Shown piece by piece: positions 1 to 10,346 of a stretch of 60,449 bases of DNA (within the stretch, counting starts at the first letter, position 1; each line of letters opens with the position of its first letter). The stretch is from Rhodobiaceae bacterium. GTDB taxonomy: Bacteria > Pseudomonadota > Alphaproteobacteria > RS24. The notes beneath the pieces are model-generated. The model was not told where the DNA came from. It saw only the letters and a program-made list of their open reading frames with translations, and searched no databases. The position numbers and the translations under genes are program-made. Location: positions 1-60,449 of the forward strand of contig JABJKE010000021.1 in NCBI GenBank assembly GCA_018660505.1. The letters run 5' to 3'.

Positions 1-335
1 ACAAGAGCCGAGCCTTTGGACACGCGCCCACTTGGAATGGGGCGCTCTTTCGTGCGGCTCATAATGGCATCAATATCTGCGTCATACCACATGTTCAAAG
101 CCGCCGAAGCGCCCGCGCCTACCGAGATGAGCGCCAAAGCCGCAATAGCCAAAACAGGGTGTAATCCAGTCTCGCCAAATCCGCCGGGGGCCATAATCAT
201 GCCCACCAAAGCGGTGAAGACCACGAGCGACATCACGCGTGGTTTCATCAAGGCGATATAATCAGCTGCGGAGCCAGCGTCGAGTGACGCTGACCCCTGC
301 ATTTTCGCTAAAGTCTCTTCATAGTCTTGAGACAT
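1..335 (-). CDS. ctaB: Protoheme IX farnesyltransferase, N-terminal part (cut by window edge)
   Basis: Heme O synthase: adds a farnesyl group to protoheme at the inner membrane, the first step towards the heme A needed by the oxidase encoded just upstream. Reading the minus strand from the ATG at 333-335 gives about 111 residues open to the window edge. Visible are a first membrane segment after [10 protein letters not shown] and the UbiA-family aspartate-rich motif [12 protein letters not shown] followed by [13 protein letters not shown], a hallmark of CtaB. A strong ribosome site (AAGGAG) lies 5 bases before the ATG. It follows ctaD by 25 bases, so coxB-ctaD-ctaB is probably one operon. The C-terminal two thirds lie outside the window. 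Confidence 0.9.
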   Translation of the reverse strand, partial: MSQDYEETLAKMQGSASLDAGSAADYIALMKPRVMSLVVFTALVGMIMAPGGFGETGLHPVLAIAALALISVGAGASAALNMWYDADIDAIMSRTKERPIPSGRVSKGSAL

Positions 336-360
336 GAAGGCTCCTTCATAGTCTGGCTGC

Positions 361-1980
<1,620 letters not shown>

Positions 1981-2841
1981 TTAACGCGTTGCGTCTGTAA
2001 TGGCAGCGTTGGCATACATGCCGTCGCTGGATTGTAAATTTGCATATTCGGCTTTGGCTTCTTCTACCCAAGCGGCGAATTGTTCTTTTGAGACCACCTC
2101 AATGCGGATCGGCATAAAGGCGTGACGGATGCCACATAGCTCTGAGCATTGGCCATAAAACGTTCCGGTTTTTTCGGCCTTGAACCAAGTCTCGTTCAAA
2201 CGACCCGGCACGGCATCCATTTTCAGGCCAAAGGCTGGCATTGCGAATGCGTGCAGCACATCGGCCGCCGTGACGATAACCCGTACGGTCGTATCCACTG
2301 GCACCACCATGGCGGTGTCGGTTGCCAAAAGGCGGGGCTGGTCGCCGCGCTCTTCGTCGTTCAGCATTAAGCTATCGAAAGCGAAATCGCCGTGGTCGGG
2401 ATATTCATAGCCCCAATACCACTGGTAGCCGACCGCTTTCACGGTGACTTCGGCTTGAGGAATTTCGCGCTGGAAATACAACAGACGGAAAGAGGGGATG
2501 GCGATTACCACCAAAATAAGAATCGGTAACACCGTCCACACCACTTCCACCAAAGTATTATGGGTGGTCTTGCTTGGCTCTGGATTGGATTTGGCGTTAA
2601 AGCGCACCATCACATAGAGCATGAGGCCCAAAACCAAAATGCAAATGGCGGTCATGAGATACAGAAGAAAATTATTAAAATCTGTAATCATCGCCATGTT
2701 TTCAGTCGCGGCGTCTTGAAAGCCGAGCTGCCACGGTTTTGGTTGATTGGCCAAAACAGCGCTGGTGCTGGCCCCAAGCGAAACGGCCGACGCGGCCATA
2801 AGGGCGGCGCAACGCTGTGTCATAAATTTCAAAAGACCCAT
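1981..2841 (-). CDS. coxB: Cytochrome c oxidase subunit II
   Basis: Carries the CuA centre that accepts electrons from cytochrome c in the periplasm. 286 residues: a signal peptide (about 1-31, ending SAVLA), two membrane segments (about 50-75 and 92-112), then a cupredoxin domain with VGYQWYWGYEYPD, the CuA His in DVLHAFAMPAFG, and the full CSELCGIRHAFMPI ligand motif (Cys, Cys, His, Met). No C-terminal cytochrome c fusion. First gene of the minus-strand oxidase operon; the 211-base spacer to the divergent tldD must hold its promoter. Confidence 0.97.
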   Translation of the reverse strand: MGLLKFMTQRCAALMAASAVSLGASTSAVLANQPKPWQLGFQDAATENMAMITDFNNFLLYLMTAICILVLGLMLYVMVRFNAKSNPEPSKTTHNTLVEVVWTVLPILILVVIAIPSFRLLYFQREIPQAEVTVKAVGYQWYWGYEYPDHGDFAFDSLMLNDEERGDQPRLLATDTAMVVPVDTTVRVIVTAADVLHAFAMPAFGLKMDAVPGRLNETWFKAEKTGTFYGQCSELCGIRHAFMPIRIEVVSKEQFAAWVEEAKAEYANLQSSDGMYANAAITDATR

Positions 2842-3052
2842 GTTCTGTCTCCAGTAAAGATGCGTGGGGGCGGACCCCTTTTTATCGTGGTCACTATATA
2901 CCTAATTCTCGCACAGAAGAACACTGCTCGCAGGGCGGATGCGACTTTATGACCGAAACACCCCCCTCTCCGCCTTGGCGGCATGACAGCGCTTGCTTCT
3001 GCGCCAGACAGGCCACATATTAGGCACAGATGATTTACAGGAGCCCCCGCGC
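2842..3052. other. Divergent spacer between coxB and tldD
   Basis: A 211-base gap separating the minus-strand oxidase operon from the plus-strand tldD. It must hold promoters for both. The only clear signal I can place is the ribosome site ACAGGAG at 3037-3043 for tldD. An AT-rich patch at about 2880-2910 may belong to the coxB promoter, but I cannot pick a convincing -35/-10 pair. Confidence 0.4.
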
Positions 3053-4498
3053 ATGAGCGATATGAGCCACACCCCCCAAGAGCTATTTTTCAACCAAGCT
3101 GGATTGGACCTCGACCAGACCCATCGCTTTACCGAACAGGCGCTGGCCGCCGCCGAGGATGGCGAATTATTTCTCGAATATACCTTATCGGAAGCTTTTT
3201 CTTTCGACGATAACCGCCTAAAAGCCGCCAGTTTTGACACGAGCCACGGGTTTGGCCTGCGCGCCGTGAAAGGCGAAGCGGTTGGTTTCGCGCATGCGAC
3301 AGAATTATCGATGCCCGCGTTAACCCGCGCCTCTGCCAGTCTGTCGCCGGTTTTATCGGGTCACACTGGCACGGCGGCCAACAGCTGGGCGGGGGCACCC
3401 GCCGCCAAAGGCGCGCCGCTTTATATGGCCGATAATCCGCTCGATGGCGCCGCTTTCACCGATAAAGTGAAATTGCTGGAAGAAATTAACGCCTATGCCC
3501 GCGCCAAAGACAATCGGGTGCGTCAAGTTTCCGTCTCTTTGGCGGGCGAATGGCAAGCGGTTTGCATCGTGCGCCCTGACACCGGGCCGCTATATGATGT
3601 GCGCCCTCTCGTGCGCCTCGATGTATCGGTCGTGGTGGGCGAAGGCGAGCGGCAAGAAACAGGCCATTCGGGCCGCGGCGGTCGGGCCAATTACGCACAA
3701 TGGCTGGCGCCCGAAAACTGGCAAGGCCAAGTGCAAAGCGCGCTGAAACAAGCGGTGACCAATTTAGACTCTATCCCCGCCCCCGCGGGCGAAATGGATG
3801 TGGTTTTGGGCCCCGGCTGGCCCGGCATTTTGCTGCATGAGGCGGTGGGCCATGGGTTGGAGGGCGATTTCAACCGCAAGAAAACCTCGGCTTTCTCTGA
3901 CCGCATTGGCGAGCGCGTGGCGTCTCCGGGCGTTACCGTTATCGACGATGGCACGCTGGCCAATCGGCGCGGCTCGCTGACCATGGATGACGAAGGCACC
4001 CCAACCTCGGAGACGGTGCTTATCGAAGACGGCATTTTAAAAGGCTATATGCAAGACCGCCTCAACGCTCGCCTGATGGGCATGGCGCCAACCGGCAATG
4101 GTCGGCGCGAGAGCTTTAGCTGCCAGCCGATGCCGCGCATGACCAATACTTACATGTTGGGCGGCACCCACGAACCAGAAGAAATTCTTTCCAGCGTGAA
4201 AAACGGTATTTACGCCACCTCCTTTGGCGGCGGGCAAGTGGATATCACCAGCGGTAAATTCGTGTTTTCCTGCACCGAGGCTTTTGAAATCAAAGACGGC
4301 AAATTGGGCGCGCCGCTGAAAGGCGCAACGCTTATCGGCACCGGCCCCGAATCGATGCAGAGGATTTCGATGATTGGCAATGATATGCAATTGGACGAAG
4401 GCATTGGCACATGCGGCAAAGCCGGCCAAGGGGTGCCCGTGGGTGTGGGGCAACCAAGCTTGCGAATTGACGGGCTTACGGTTGGCGGCACCGCTTAA
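3053..4498 (+). CDS. tldD: Metalloprotease TldD
   Basis: Larger, metal-bearing half of the TldD/PmbA (TldE) heterodimeric protease that trims unfolded or leader-containing peptides in the cytoplasm. 481 residues from the ATG at 3053, chosen over an in-frame start 60 bases upstream because ACAGGAG lies 9 bases before it. The HExxxH zinc motif HEAVGH is at about residues 261-266, within GILLHEAVGHGLEGD. The C-terminus has the family glycine-rich GTCGKAGQGVPVGVGQPSLRI stretch. Its partner pmbA is at 8934, separated by gshA, rsmE, ubiA and a desaturase gene. Convergent with gshA. Confidence 0.95.
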   Translation: MSDMSHTPQELFFNQAGLDLDQTHRFTEQALAAAEDGELFLEYTLSEAFSFDDNRLKAASFDTSHGFGLRAVKGEAVGFAHATELSMPALTRASASLSPVLSGHTGTAANSWAGAPAAKGAPLYMADNPLDGAAFTDKVKLLEEINAYARAKDNRVRQVSVSLAGEWQAVCIVRPDTGPLYDVRPLVRLDVSVVVGEGERQETGHSGRGGRANYAQWLAPENWQGQVQSALKQAVTNLDSIPAPAGEMDVVLGPGWPGILLHEAVGHGLEGDFNRKKTSAFSDRIGERVASPGVTVIDDGTLANRRGSLTMDDEGTPTSETVLIEDGILKGYMQDRLNARLMGMAPTGNGRRESFSCQPMPRMTNTYMLGGTHEPEEILSSVKNGIYATSFGGGQVDITSGKFVFSCTEAFEIKDGKLGAPLKGATLIGTGPESMQRISMIGNDMQLDEGIGTCGKAGQGVPVGVGQPSLRIDGLTVGGTA

Positions 4499-4519
4499 CG
4501 GCAAAATTCCAGACGCCGC

Positions 4520-5884
4520 TTAAAAGGCGAGTTCTTGATAGGCCGCTCTGACGTCGCCATTCCATTCTTCGTGGAATTTTTTCACCAAGGCTGCGGACGG
4601 GCTTTGCCCATCGGCCACAACTTTTTGCAGATAGGCGAGAAATTGCGTTTCATCGCCGCCCGCGCCATCTGAGCGGGCCCGATTTCTCAGCCCCTGCTCG
4701 GCCAATTGCAAAACCTCGCGCGCCACATCGAGCAAAGTGCCCGAGCGGAACGGCGTTTGCAAACCAAGCAGCGGCGATTGCGCCCGCAAAGCATCGCGCT
4801 CGGCTTGCGTCCAATCGGCAATAAAATCGGCCACTTGCGTTTGCGTCGCCGCATCATATAAAAGCCCCACCCAAAGCGCAGGCAGCGCACAAAGCGACGA
4901 CCATGGGCCACTATCGGCGCCGCGCATTTCGATGAAACGCTTTACCCGTGCCTCTGGAAACAGCGTCGTTAAATGGTCTTCCCAATCCGCAGCCGTGGGT
5001 TTTTCGCCTGGCAGGGCGGGCAAATTGCCAGCCATAAAATCGCGAAAGCTCATGCCTAGCGCGTCGACAAATTTGCCGTCGCGCATGACAAAATACATCG
5101 GCACATCGAGCGCATAATCGACATATTGCTCGAAGCCAAAACCGCTTTCAAAAGCTTGCGGCAACATGCCCGTGCGTGCGCCATCGGTGTCTAGCCAGAT
5201 CAGCGAGCGCTCCGAGGCATGGCCCGTTGGTTGGCCATCTTTAAACGGAGAATTGGCAAAAAGCGCCGTCGCCAAAGGCTGCAAAGCCAAGGCAATGCGT
5301 AGTTTTTCGACCATATCGGCTTCCGAACCAAAATCGAGATTTACCTGCACGGTAGACGTGAGATACATCATCTCTAGCCCGCGCCCGCCTTGTTTGGGCA
5401 TATATTGGTTCATCAATTGATAGCGCCCTTTGGGCATTTGCGGCGCTTCGTCGAGCCCCCATAAAGGCGAATAGCCAATGCCCATATAGGACTGATCTAA
5501 TTTTTCAGCCACCGCCTGCACTTCTTTTAAATGGCCAGTAACTTCGGCGCAGGTCTGGTGAATATTTTCTAACGGCGCGCCCGATAATTCCAATTGCCCG
5601 GCTGGTTCCAAGGTCACCGAGCCACCGCCCGCTGCATCAGACCGCACAAGGCCCACCAGCGTGTCGCCTTCGAATTTGCCTTGCCAGCCAAATTGCATCA
5701 GACCTGTCAGCATGGCGTGAATGCCATCGGGGCCCTCATAGGGCAGCGGCGATAGGTCGGAATTGCGATAGCCGAATTTCTCGTGTTCCGTGCCAATGCG
5801 CCATGCCTCGCGGGGCTTGCAGCCAGCGGCCATCCAATCTTTCAAATCATTGGGCGTTTGCATTATGGCGGGCGTGTCGGACAT
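4520..5884 (-). CDS. gshA: Glutamate-cysteine ligase (plant/alphaproteobacterial class)
   Basis: Joins glutamate and cysteine using ATP, the first step of glutathione synthesis, in the cytoplasm. 454 residues starting MSDTPAIMQTPN; the ATG at 5884 is preferred over a GTG five codons upstream because GAGGAG sits 7 bases before it. GCS2-type features: WRIGTEHEKFGY near residue 30 (substrate-binding Glu), SVTLEPAGQLELSGAP, and YMGIGYSPLWGLDEAPQMPKGRY. This class is shared by plants and proteobacteria and differs from the E. coli enzyme. The gene runs tail to tail with tldD, 21 bases apart. Confidence 0.94.
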   Translation of the reverse strand: MSDTPAIMQTPNDLKDWMAAGCKPREAWRIGTEHEKFGYRNSDLSPLPYEGPDGIHAMLTGLMQFGWQGKFEGDTLVGLVRSDAAGGGSVTLEPAGQLELSGAPLENIHQTCAEVTGHLKEVQAVAEKLDQSYMGIGYSPLWGLDEAPQMPKGRYQLMNQYMPKQGGRGLEMMYLTSTVQVNLDFGSEADMVEKLRIALALQPLATALFANSPFKDGQPTGHASERSLIWLDTDGARTGMLPQAFESGFGFEQYVDYALDVPMYFVMRDGKFVDALGMSFRDFMAGNLPALPGEKPTAADWEDHLTTLFPEARVKRFIEMRGADSGPWSSLCALPALWVGLLYDAATQTQVADFIADWTQAERDALRAQSPLLGLQTPFRSGTLLDVAREVLQLAEQGLRNRARSDGAGGDETQFLAYLQKVVADGQSPSAALVKKFHEEWNGDVRAAYQELAF

Positions 5885-6017
5885 GTGTTTTCTCCTCACA
5901 CGCTCATCGCAGCGTGGCTTCTCTTATGTAGTCTCGTTTGCAATAAACAACAAGATGACGCGAGCGTCACTTTCTATTTTCTGGCTATTTTCGAGACGAT
6001 TTTTTTGAAACCCCAGC

Positions 6018-6764
6018 CTACCAATCGCCCAGTTGCGACTGCAAAAGCGCCAAAGCGGCCACGACCGCCGTGTCGGTGCGCAAAATCCGCGGGCCCAGCG
6101 AAATCGGTAAACTGTCGGCGCGCGCCAATAAATCGGCTCGCTCCCCCTCATCAAAGCCGCCCTCGGGGCCGATGAGCAAAGCCAGTTTTTTACCTTTTAA
6201 GGCCGCCAGCTCACTTGCGCCCGTGCCGCTATCGGCCGCTTCGTCGCAAAACACGATATGCCTTGCCGCGCCTTGGTTGGCCCAATCGGCGAGCAAAACA
6301 TCGAGGCGAATGGGGTCCGCGACTTCTGGCAGGCTCATAATATTGCATTGCTCGGCCGCCTCAATCGTATTGGCGACCAGTTTTTCGAGGTTCACACGGC
6401 CGCCTTGCGTGCGCTTGGTGATAATCGGCACCAGCTTGCCAGCTCCCATCTCCGTGGCTTTTTGTGCCAGATAATCGAGCCGTTGTTTTTTGACGGGGGC
6501 CACCAAAAGCCAAATATCGCTGGGTGTATCTTGCTGGCGCAATTGCTCGACGGCGCGCGCCACCACTAATTTTTTCGACACCACCTCCAAAGTGGCGCGC
6601 CATTCGCCATCGCGGCCATTGAACAGCCATAGCTCGGCGCCAGCCTCTAGGCGCAAGACATTGCGCACATAATGCGCCTGTTTGGGGGCCATCTCGATGG
6701 CCGCATCGGCCTGCAAATCGGCCTCGACATGAAGGCGCTGGACGGATGAGGTCGCTCGTGTCAT
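6018..6764 (-). CDS. rsmE: 16S rRNA m3U1498 methyltransferase
   Basis: SPOUT-class enzyme that N3-methylates U1498 of 16S rRNA in the assembled small subunit. 248 residues from the ATG at 6764 (a TTG two codons earlier is the alternative; no clear ribosome site). N-terminal PUA-like part carries HYVRNVLRLEAGAELWLFNG; the C-terminal knot has LALLIGPEGGFDEGE and LGPRILRTDTAVVAAL, the AdoMet-binding loops typical of RsmE. About 130 bases upstream of gshA on the same strand, a common alphaproteobacterial pairing. Divergent from ubiA. Confidence 0.95.
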   Translation of the reverse strand: MTRATSSVQRLHVEADLQADAAIEMAPKQAHYVRNVLRLEAGAELWLFNGRDGEWRATLEVVSKKLVVARAVEQLRQQDTPSDIWLLVAPVKKQRLDYLAQKATEMGAGKLVPIITKRTQGGRVNLEKLVANTIEAAEQCNIMSLPEVADPIRLDVLLADWANQGAARHIVFCDEAADSGTGASELAALKGKKLALLIGPEGGFDEGERADLLARADSLPISLGPRILRTDTAVVAALALLQSQLGDW

Positions 6765-6833
6765 TTTCAAGCTCGTTTCATTTTAAGTCATCTTCGCTGT
6801 CTTGCTTGTGCCACGAAAGGGCCGACCAGTTCA

Positions 6834-7775
6834 ATGCCACAAACAGAAGAAAACCAGCCGCCCGAGACTCTGGATACACTTGATACACAGGGCGAAACGC
6901 TTTTCATGCGCGCCCTGCCCAAGGCGGCATTGCCCTATGCGCGGCTGGCGCGCCTCGACCGCCCCATTGGCACATGGCTATTGTTCTGGCCGTGTTTTTG
7001 GGGGCTGGCGCTGGCCGCCTCAGAAGTTAACTCTTATCCGCCGCTGTCTATGCTGGGTTTATTTGCGCTCGGCTCTTTGGTGATGCGCGGCGCGGGCTGC
7101 ACATTTAACGATATTGTCGACCGAGATTTCGACGCGCAAGTGGCGCGCACAGCGGCGCGGCCTCTGCCCTCTGGGCAGGTGAGCTTGCGCCAAGCTTGGT
7201 GGTTCTTAATCGGCCAACTGCTGGTTGGTTTGGCCATTTTGCTACAATTTAACGAGCTGACGATTGGCCTAGGCGTGGCCTCTTTGGTTTTGGTGGCCAG
7301 CTATCCCTTCATGAAACGCTTTACCTATTGGCCGCAGTTTTTCCTCGGCCTGACGTTCAACTGGGGTGCCTTAATGGGCTATGCCGCCGTGCATGGAAAT
7401 ATCAGTCAGGCCGCCGTCTGGCTTTATGCGGCAGGGGTGTTTTGGACTTTGGGCTATGACACTATCTATGCCCATCAAGACCGCGAAGACGATGCGCTTA
7501 TTGGCATCAAAAGCTCGGCGCTTGCGCTGGGTCGCCATACGAAATTGGCCCTTGTGGTGTTTTACGCGGCTAGTTTGGCCTGCTTGGCGGCGGCTGGACT
7601 GCTGGGCGGCATGACGACGCTTTATTGGCCGGCCCTGGGCGTGGTGGCTTATCATATGGCTTGGCAAATTTATCAGCTGAACATCGATGACCCCGAAACT
7701 TGCCTGCGCTTGTTCCGGCTCAATCGAGATACCGGGCTGATTATTGGGGCCAGTATTTTGCTGGGTGTCTTTTAG
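6834..7775 (+). CDS. ubiA: 4-hydroxybenzoate polyprenyltransferase
   Basis: Attaches the polyprenyl tail to 4-hydroxybenzoate at the inner membrane in ubiquinone synthesis, feeding the quinone pool that ultimately supplies the oxidase at the left end. 313 residues, 8-9 membrane segments. First aspartate-rich motif NDIVDRDFDAQVARTAARP at residues 92-110; second motif DTIYAHQDREDD near 205-220. The roughly 25-residue hydrophilic N-terminus is longer than in many homologues. Start ATG at 6834. Divergent from rsmE. Confidence 0.94.
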   Translation: MPQTEENQPPETLDTLDTQGETLFMRALPKAALPYARLARLDRPIGTWLLFWPCFWGLALAASEVNSYPPLSMLGLFALGSLVMRGAGCTFNDIVDRDFDAQVARTAARPLPSGQVSLRQAWWFLIGQLLVGLAILLQFNELTIGLGVASLVLVASYPFMKRFTYWPQFFLGLTFNWGALMGYAAVHGNISQAAVWLYAAGVFWTLGYDTIYAHQDREDDALIGIKSSALALGRHTKLALVVFYAASLACLAAAGLLGGMTTLYWPALGVVAYHMAWQIYQLNIDDPETCLRLFRLNRDTGLIIGASILLGVF

Positions 7776-7788
7776 ATTTAAAACCGCG

Positions 7789-7810
7789 GGGCAATGCCCT
7801 ATATATAGGG
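7789..7810 (+). promoter_or_regulatory. Two mutually exclusive hairpins over the desaturase ribosome site
   Basis: Just before the desaturase ATG (7812) lie GGGCAATGCCC (7789-7799, 4-bp stem) and the perfect 14-base palindrome CCCTATATATAGGG (7797-7810). They share the CCC at 7797-7799, so only one can form. The second buries the AGGG of the ribosome site. The layout is that of a small RNA switch; a temperature effect would make sense for a membrane desaturase but is pure inference. Confidence 0.3.
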
Positions 7811-7811
7811 A

Positions 7812-8876
7812 ATGAAGACGTCGCCAAATTTAAGCTCGAAAGCTGCGCCAAAGCTGCGCTATAGCGCCCGCGAATTGGTCCGCGACCCGAAAGTGCTGGA
7901 TAAGTTGCAGCGCCGCTCCAACCTCATTGGCTTGGCGCTTGTGGCGCATAGTTGGGCGATGATTTTTGGCGCCATGGCGCTGTTTTATGTATTGCCCAAC
8001 CCGATTACCTTTTTATTGGCCATCGCCATTATCGGCGCGCGCCAATTGGGGCTTGCCATTTTAATGCATGACGCCGCCCATAACGCCCTGTTTCGCACGC
8101 TGAGCTGGAATAATTGGCTGTCCGATGCGCTTTGCGGCCACCCGATGATGGCGCGCACCGATGCCTATCGGCGCTATCATTTGGTGCATCATATGAACAC
8201 CCAACAAGATAGCGATCCGGATTTGATTTTGTCGAAACCATTTCCCATCACCCGCAAAAGCCTGCGCCGCAAGCTTATTCGAGACCTGACGGGACAAACC
8301 GGATATCAGCAAAGAAAAGCGCAGATTATTCAGGCGTTTGGGCCCAAGGGCCTTGGCTTTTTTGCCAGCCTGCAACAGTTTAACACCATGCTCGGCGGGG
8401 CGTTGCTGGCCAATCTGATTATTCTGGCCATTTGCAGCGCGGTGTTTCATTGGAGCTATTATTTAATCTTCTGGTTGCTGCCGTTTTTGACCTATCACAT
8501 GGCGATTACGCGGCTGCGCAATATTGCCGAACACGCGATTGTGCCAGACAATGATGACCCGTTTCGCAGCTCGCGCACCACAAGGGCCAATGGGTTGGCG
8601 CGTATTTTCATTGCGCCCTATTGGGTGAATTATCATGTCGAGCATCATTTGCTAATGCATGTGCCGTGCTATCGTTTGCCGCTGTTTGAAAAAACTCTGG
8701 CCGCGGCGGGGCTGGCCGAAAAACGCGAAACGGCGCCCGGATATTTCAATGTTTTACGCCGCGCCACCTCTCGCTCGGATAGCGAAGACGGGCCGGGCGA
8801 TATCGTGCATAATGGCCGCAATCGGCTGAAAGGTAATTTCACGGACGGGTTTTCTCAAGACCCTGCCGCCTCGTAA
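7812..8876 (+). CDS. Membrane fatty-acid desaturase family protein
   Basis: Di-iron membrane desaturase/hydroxylase, likely introducing a double bond or hydroxyl into an acyl or carotenoid-like substrate. 354 residues with the three histidine boxes in order: MHDAAHNALF (HxxxH, about 85), YHLVHHMNTQ (HxxHH, about 122) and YHVEHHLLMHVP (HxxHH, about 277). Hydrophobic segments flank the boxes. No cytochrome b5 domain. Substrate cannot be told from sequence; acyl lipid is the likeliest. Starts 36 bases after ubiA, so co-transcription is possible, with a palindrome over its ribosome site. Confidence 0.85.
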   Translation: MKTSPNLSSKAAPKLRYSARELVRDPKVLDKLQRRSNLIGLALVAHSWAMIFGAMALFYVLPNPITFLLAIAIIGARQLGLAILMHDAAHNALFRTLSWNNWLSDALCGHPMMARTDAYRRYHLVHHMNTQQDSDPDLILSKPFPITRKSLRRKLIRDLTGQTGYQQRKAQIIQAFGPKGLGFFASLQQFNTMLGGALLANLIILAICSAVFHWSYYLIFWLLPFLTYHMAITRLRNIAEHAIVPDNDDPFRSSRTTRANGLARIFIAPYWVNYHVEHHLLMHVPCYRLPLFEKTLAAAGLAEKRETAPGYFNVLRRATSRSDSEDGPGDIVHNGRNRLKGNFTDGFSQDPAAS

Positions 8877-8933
8877 CAAGTCGCTTTATCGGCTTATTTT
8901 CTTTTGTGTTTTTCTTTTGAAACGGAATATTAA

Positions 8934-10271
8934 ATGTCAGATGCCAATCTCGACCTGGCCCAAAAAATTATTGACCTCACCCTCAAACTCGGCGCCACCC
9001 AAGCCGATGCTCTGGTAAGCGATAGCGCGTCGCTTAGCCTCTCGTGCCGCATGGGCGCCTTGGAAGATTGCGAACGCGCCGAAAGTCGCGACATCGGCCT
9101 GCGCGCGATGATTGGCCAGAAGCAAGCTTTCGTCTCGGGCTCTGCCGTCGATGACACCGCCCTCACCCAATTGGCCCAACGCGCCGTCGATATGGCGCAA
9201 GCCACGCCCGAAGACCGCTATTGCGGGTTCGCGCCCAAAGACCGATTGGCCGATGATTTTCCCGACCTCGATATTGCCGACGCTTATGAGCCAAGCGCGC
9301 CCGAGCTGCAAGCCATGGCCGAGGCCTGCGAAGACAGCGCGCGCGGCGTTGCGGGCATTACCAATTCCGAAGGCGCCGGCGCCGGCTGGGGTCGCTCGAC
9401 CACCGCATTGGCAACCAGCGATGGGTTCGCGGGCAGTTATACCAGCACTAGTTTTTCGGTCAGCTGCGCCGTTATCGGCGGCGAAGGCGAAGCGATGGAA
9501 CGCGATTACGCCAGCCATACGGCGCGCCATTTAGAAGATTTAGACGCACCAGCCGACATTGGCATACGGGCTGGCGAGCGCACCATCGGGCGCTTGAACG
9601 CGCGCAAAATGGAAAGCTGCAAAACCAATGTCGTCTATCACCCGCGTGTCTCCTCTTCGCTGCTCGGCCATTTGGCGGGGGCCATTACTGGCACTTCCAT
9701 CGCGCGCGGCACATCGTTTTTGCGCGAAGAAATGGGCCAAAAAATCATGTCCGACAGCATTACCATTTGCGACGACCCGCTGCGCCCACGCGGCCTGCGC
9801 TCCGCCGCCTTCGATGGCGAGGGCGTGGTGACGCAAGCCTTCAATCCGGTCGTGGCGGGGGGTTTGCAAAGCTGGTTTTTAGACAGCGCCTCGGCGCGTC
9901 AATTGGAGCTGGAAACCAATGGTCGCGCGGGGCGTGGCATTGGCGGACCGCCCAGCCCGTCGGCGACCAATCTATATATGCAAGCCGGCAGCCAAAGCGT
10001 TGCGGCCCTGCTGAAAGACATCGGCACTGGGTTTTATGTCACCGAGCTTATCGGCATGGGGGTCAATGGGGTGACGGGCGATTATAGTCGCGGCGCCTCT
10101 GGATTTTGGATTGAAAACGGCGAGGTTAGTTTTCCGGTCAGTGAGATGACCATTGCGGGCAATTTGAAAGATATGTTCTTGCACATGACCCCGGCCGATG
10201 ATTTGCAATTCCGCCATGGCATAAATGCGCCCACGCTCTTGGTCGAGGGCATGTCGCTGGCCGGACTTTAG
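8934..10271 (+). CDS. pmbA: Metalloprotease partner PmbA/TldE
   Basis: Non-metal half of the TldD/TldE protease. 445 residues. The TldD-like zinc motif HExxxH is absent, as expected for this subunit. Family features include GSAVDDTALTQLAQRAVDMA near the N-terminus, a central LLGHLAGAITGTSIARGTSFL, and the C-terminal TELIGMGVNGVTGDYSRGASGFWIENGE signature. Separate from tldD (3053) but in the same window, which is usual for this class. Confidence 0.95.
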   Translation: MSDANLDLAQKIIDLTLKLGATQADALVSDSASLSLSCRMGALEDCERAESRDIGLRAMIGQKQAFVSGSAVDDTALTQLAQRAVDMAQATPEDRYCGFAPKDRLADDFPDLDIADAYEPSAPELQAMAEACEDSARGVAGITNSEGAGAGWGRSTTALATSDGFAGSYTSTSFSVSCAVIGGEGEAMERDYASHTARHLEDLDAPADIGIRAGERTIGRLNARKMESCKTNVVYHPRVSSSLLGHLAGAITGTSIARGTSFLREEMGQKIMSDSITICDDPLRPRGLRSAAFDGEGVVTQAFNPVVAGGLQSWFLDSASARQLELETNGRAGRGIGGPPSPSATNLYMQAGSQSVAALLKDIGTGFYVTELIGMGVNGVTGDYSRGASGFWIENGEVSFPVSEMTIAGNLKDMFLHMTPADDLQFRHGINAPTLLVEGMSLAGL

Positions 10272-10346
10272 GCCATCGCCATTCGAGGGCATGAAAGCGC
10301 GCCTCAATATGGTATACATCAGAATCAGAAACAGTGAGAGAGCCAC

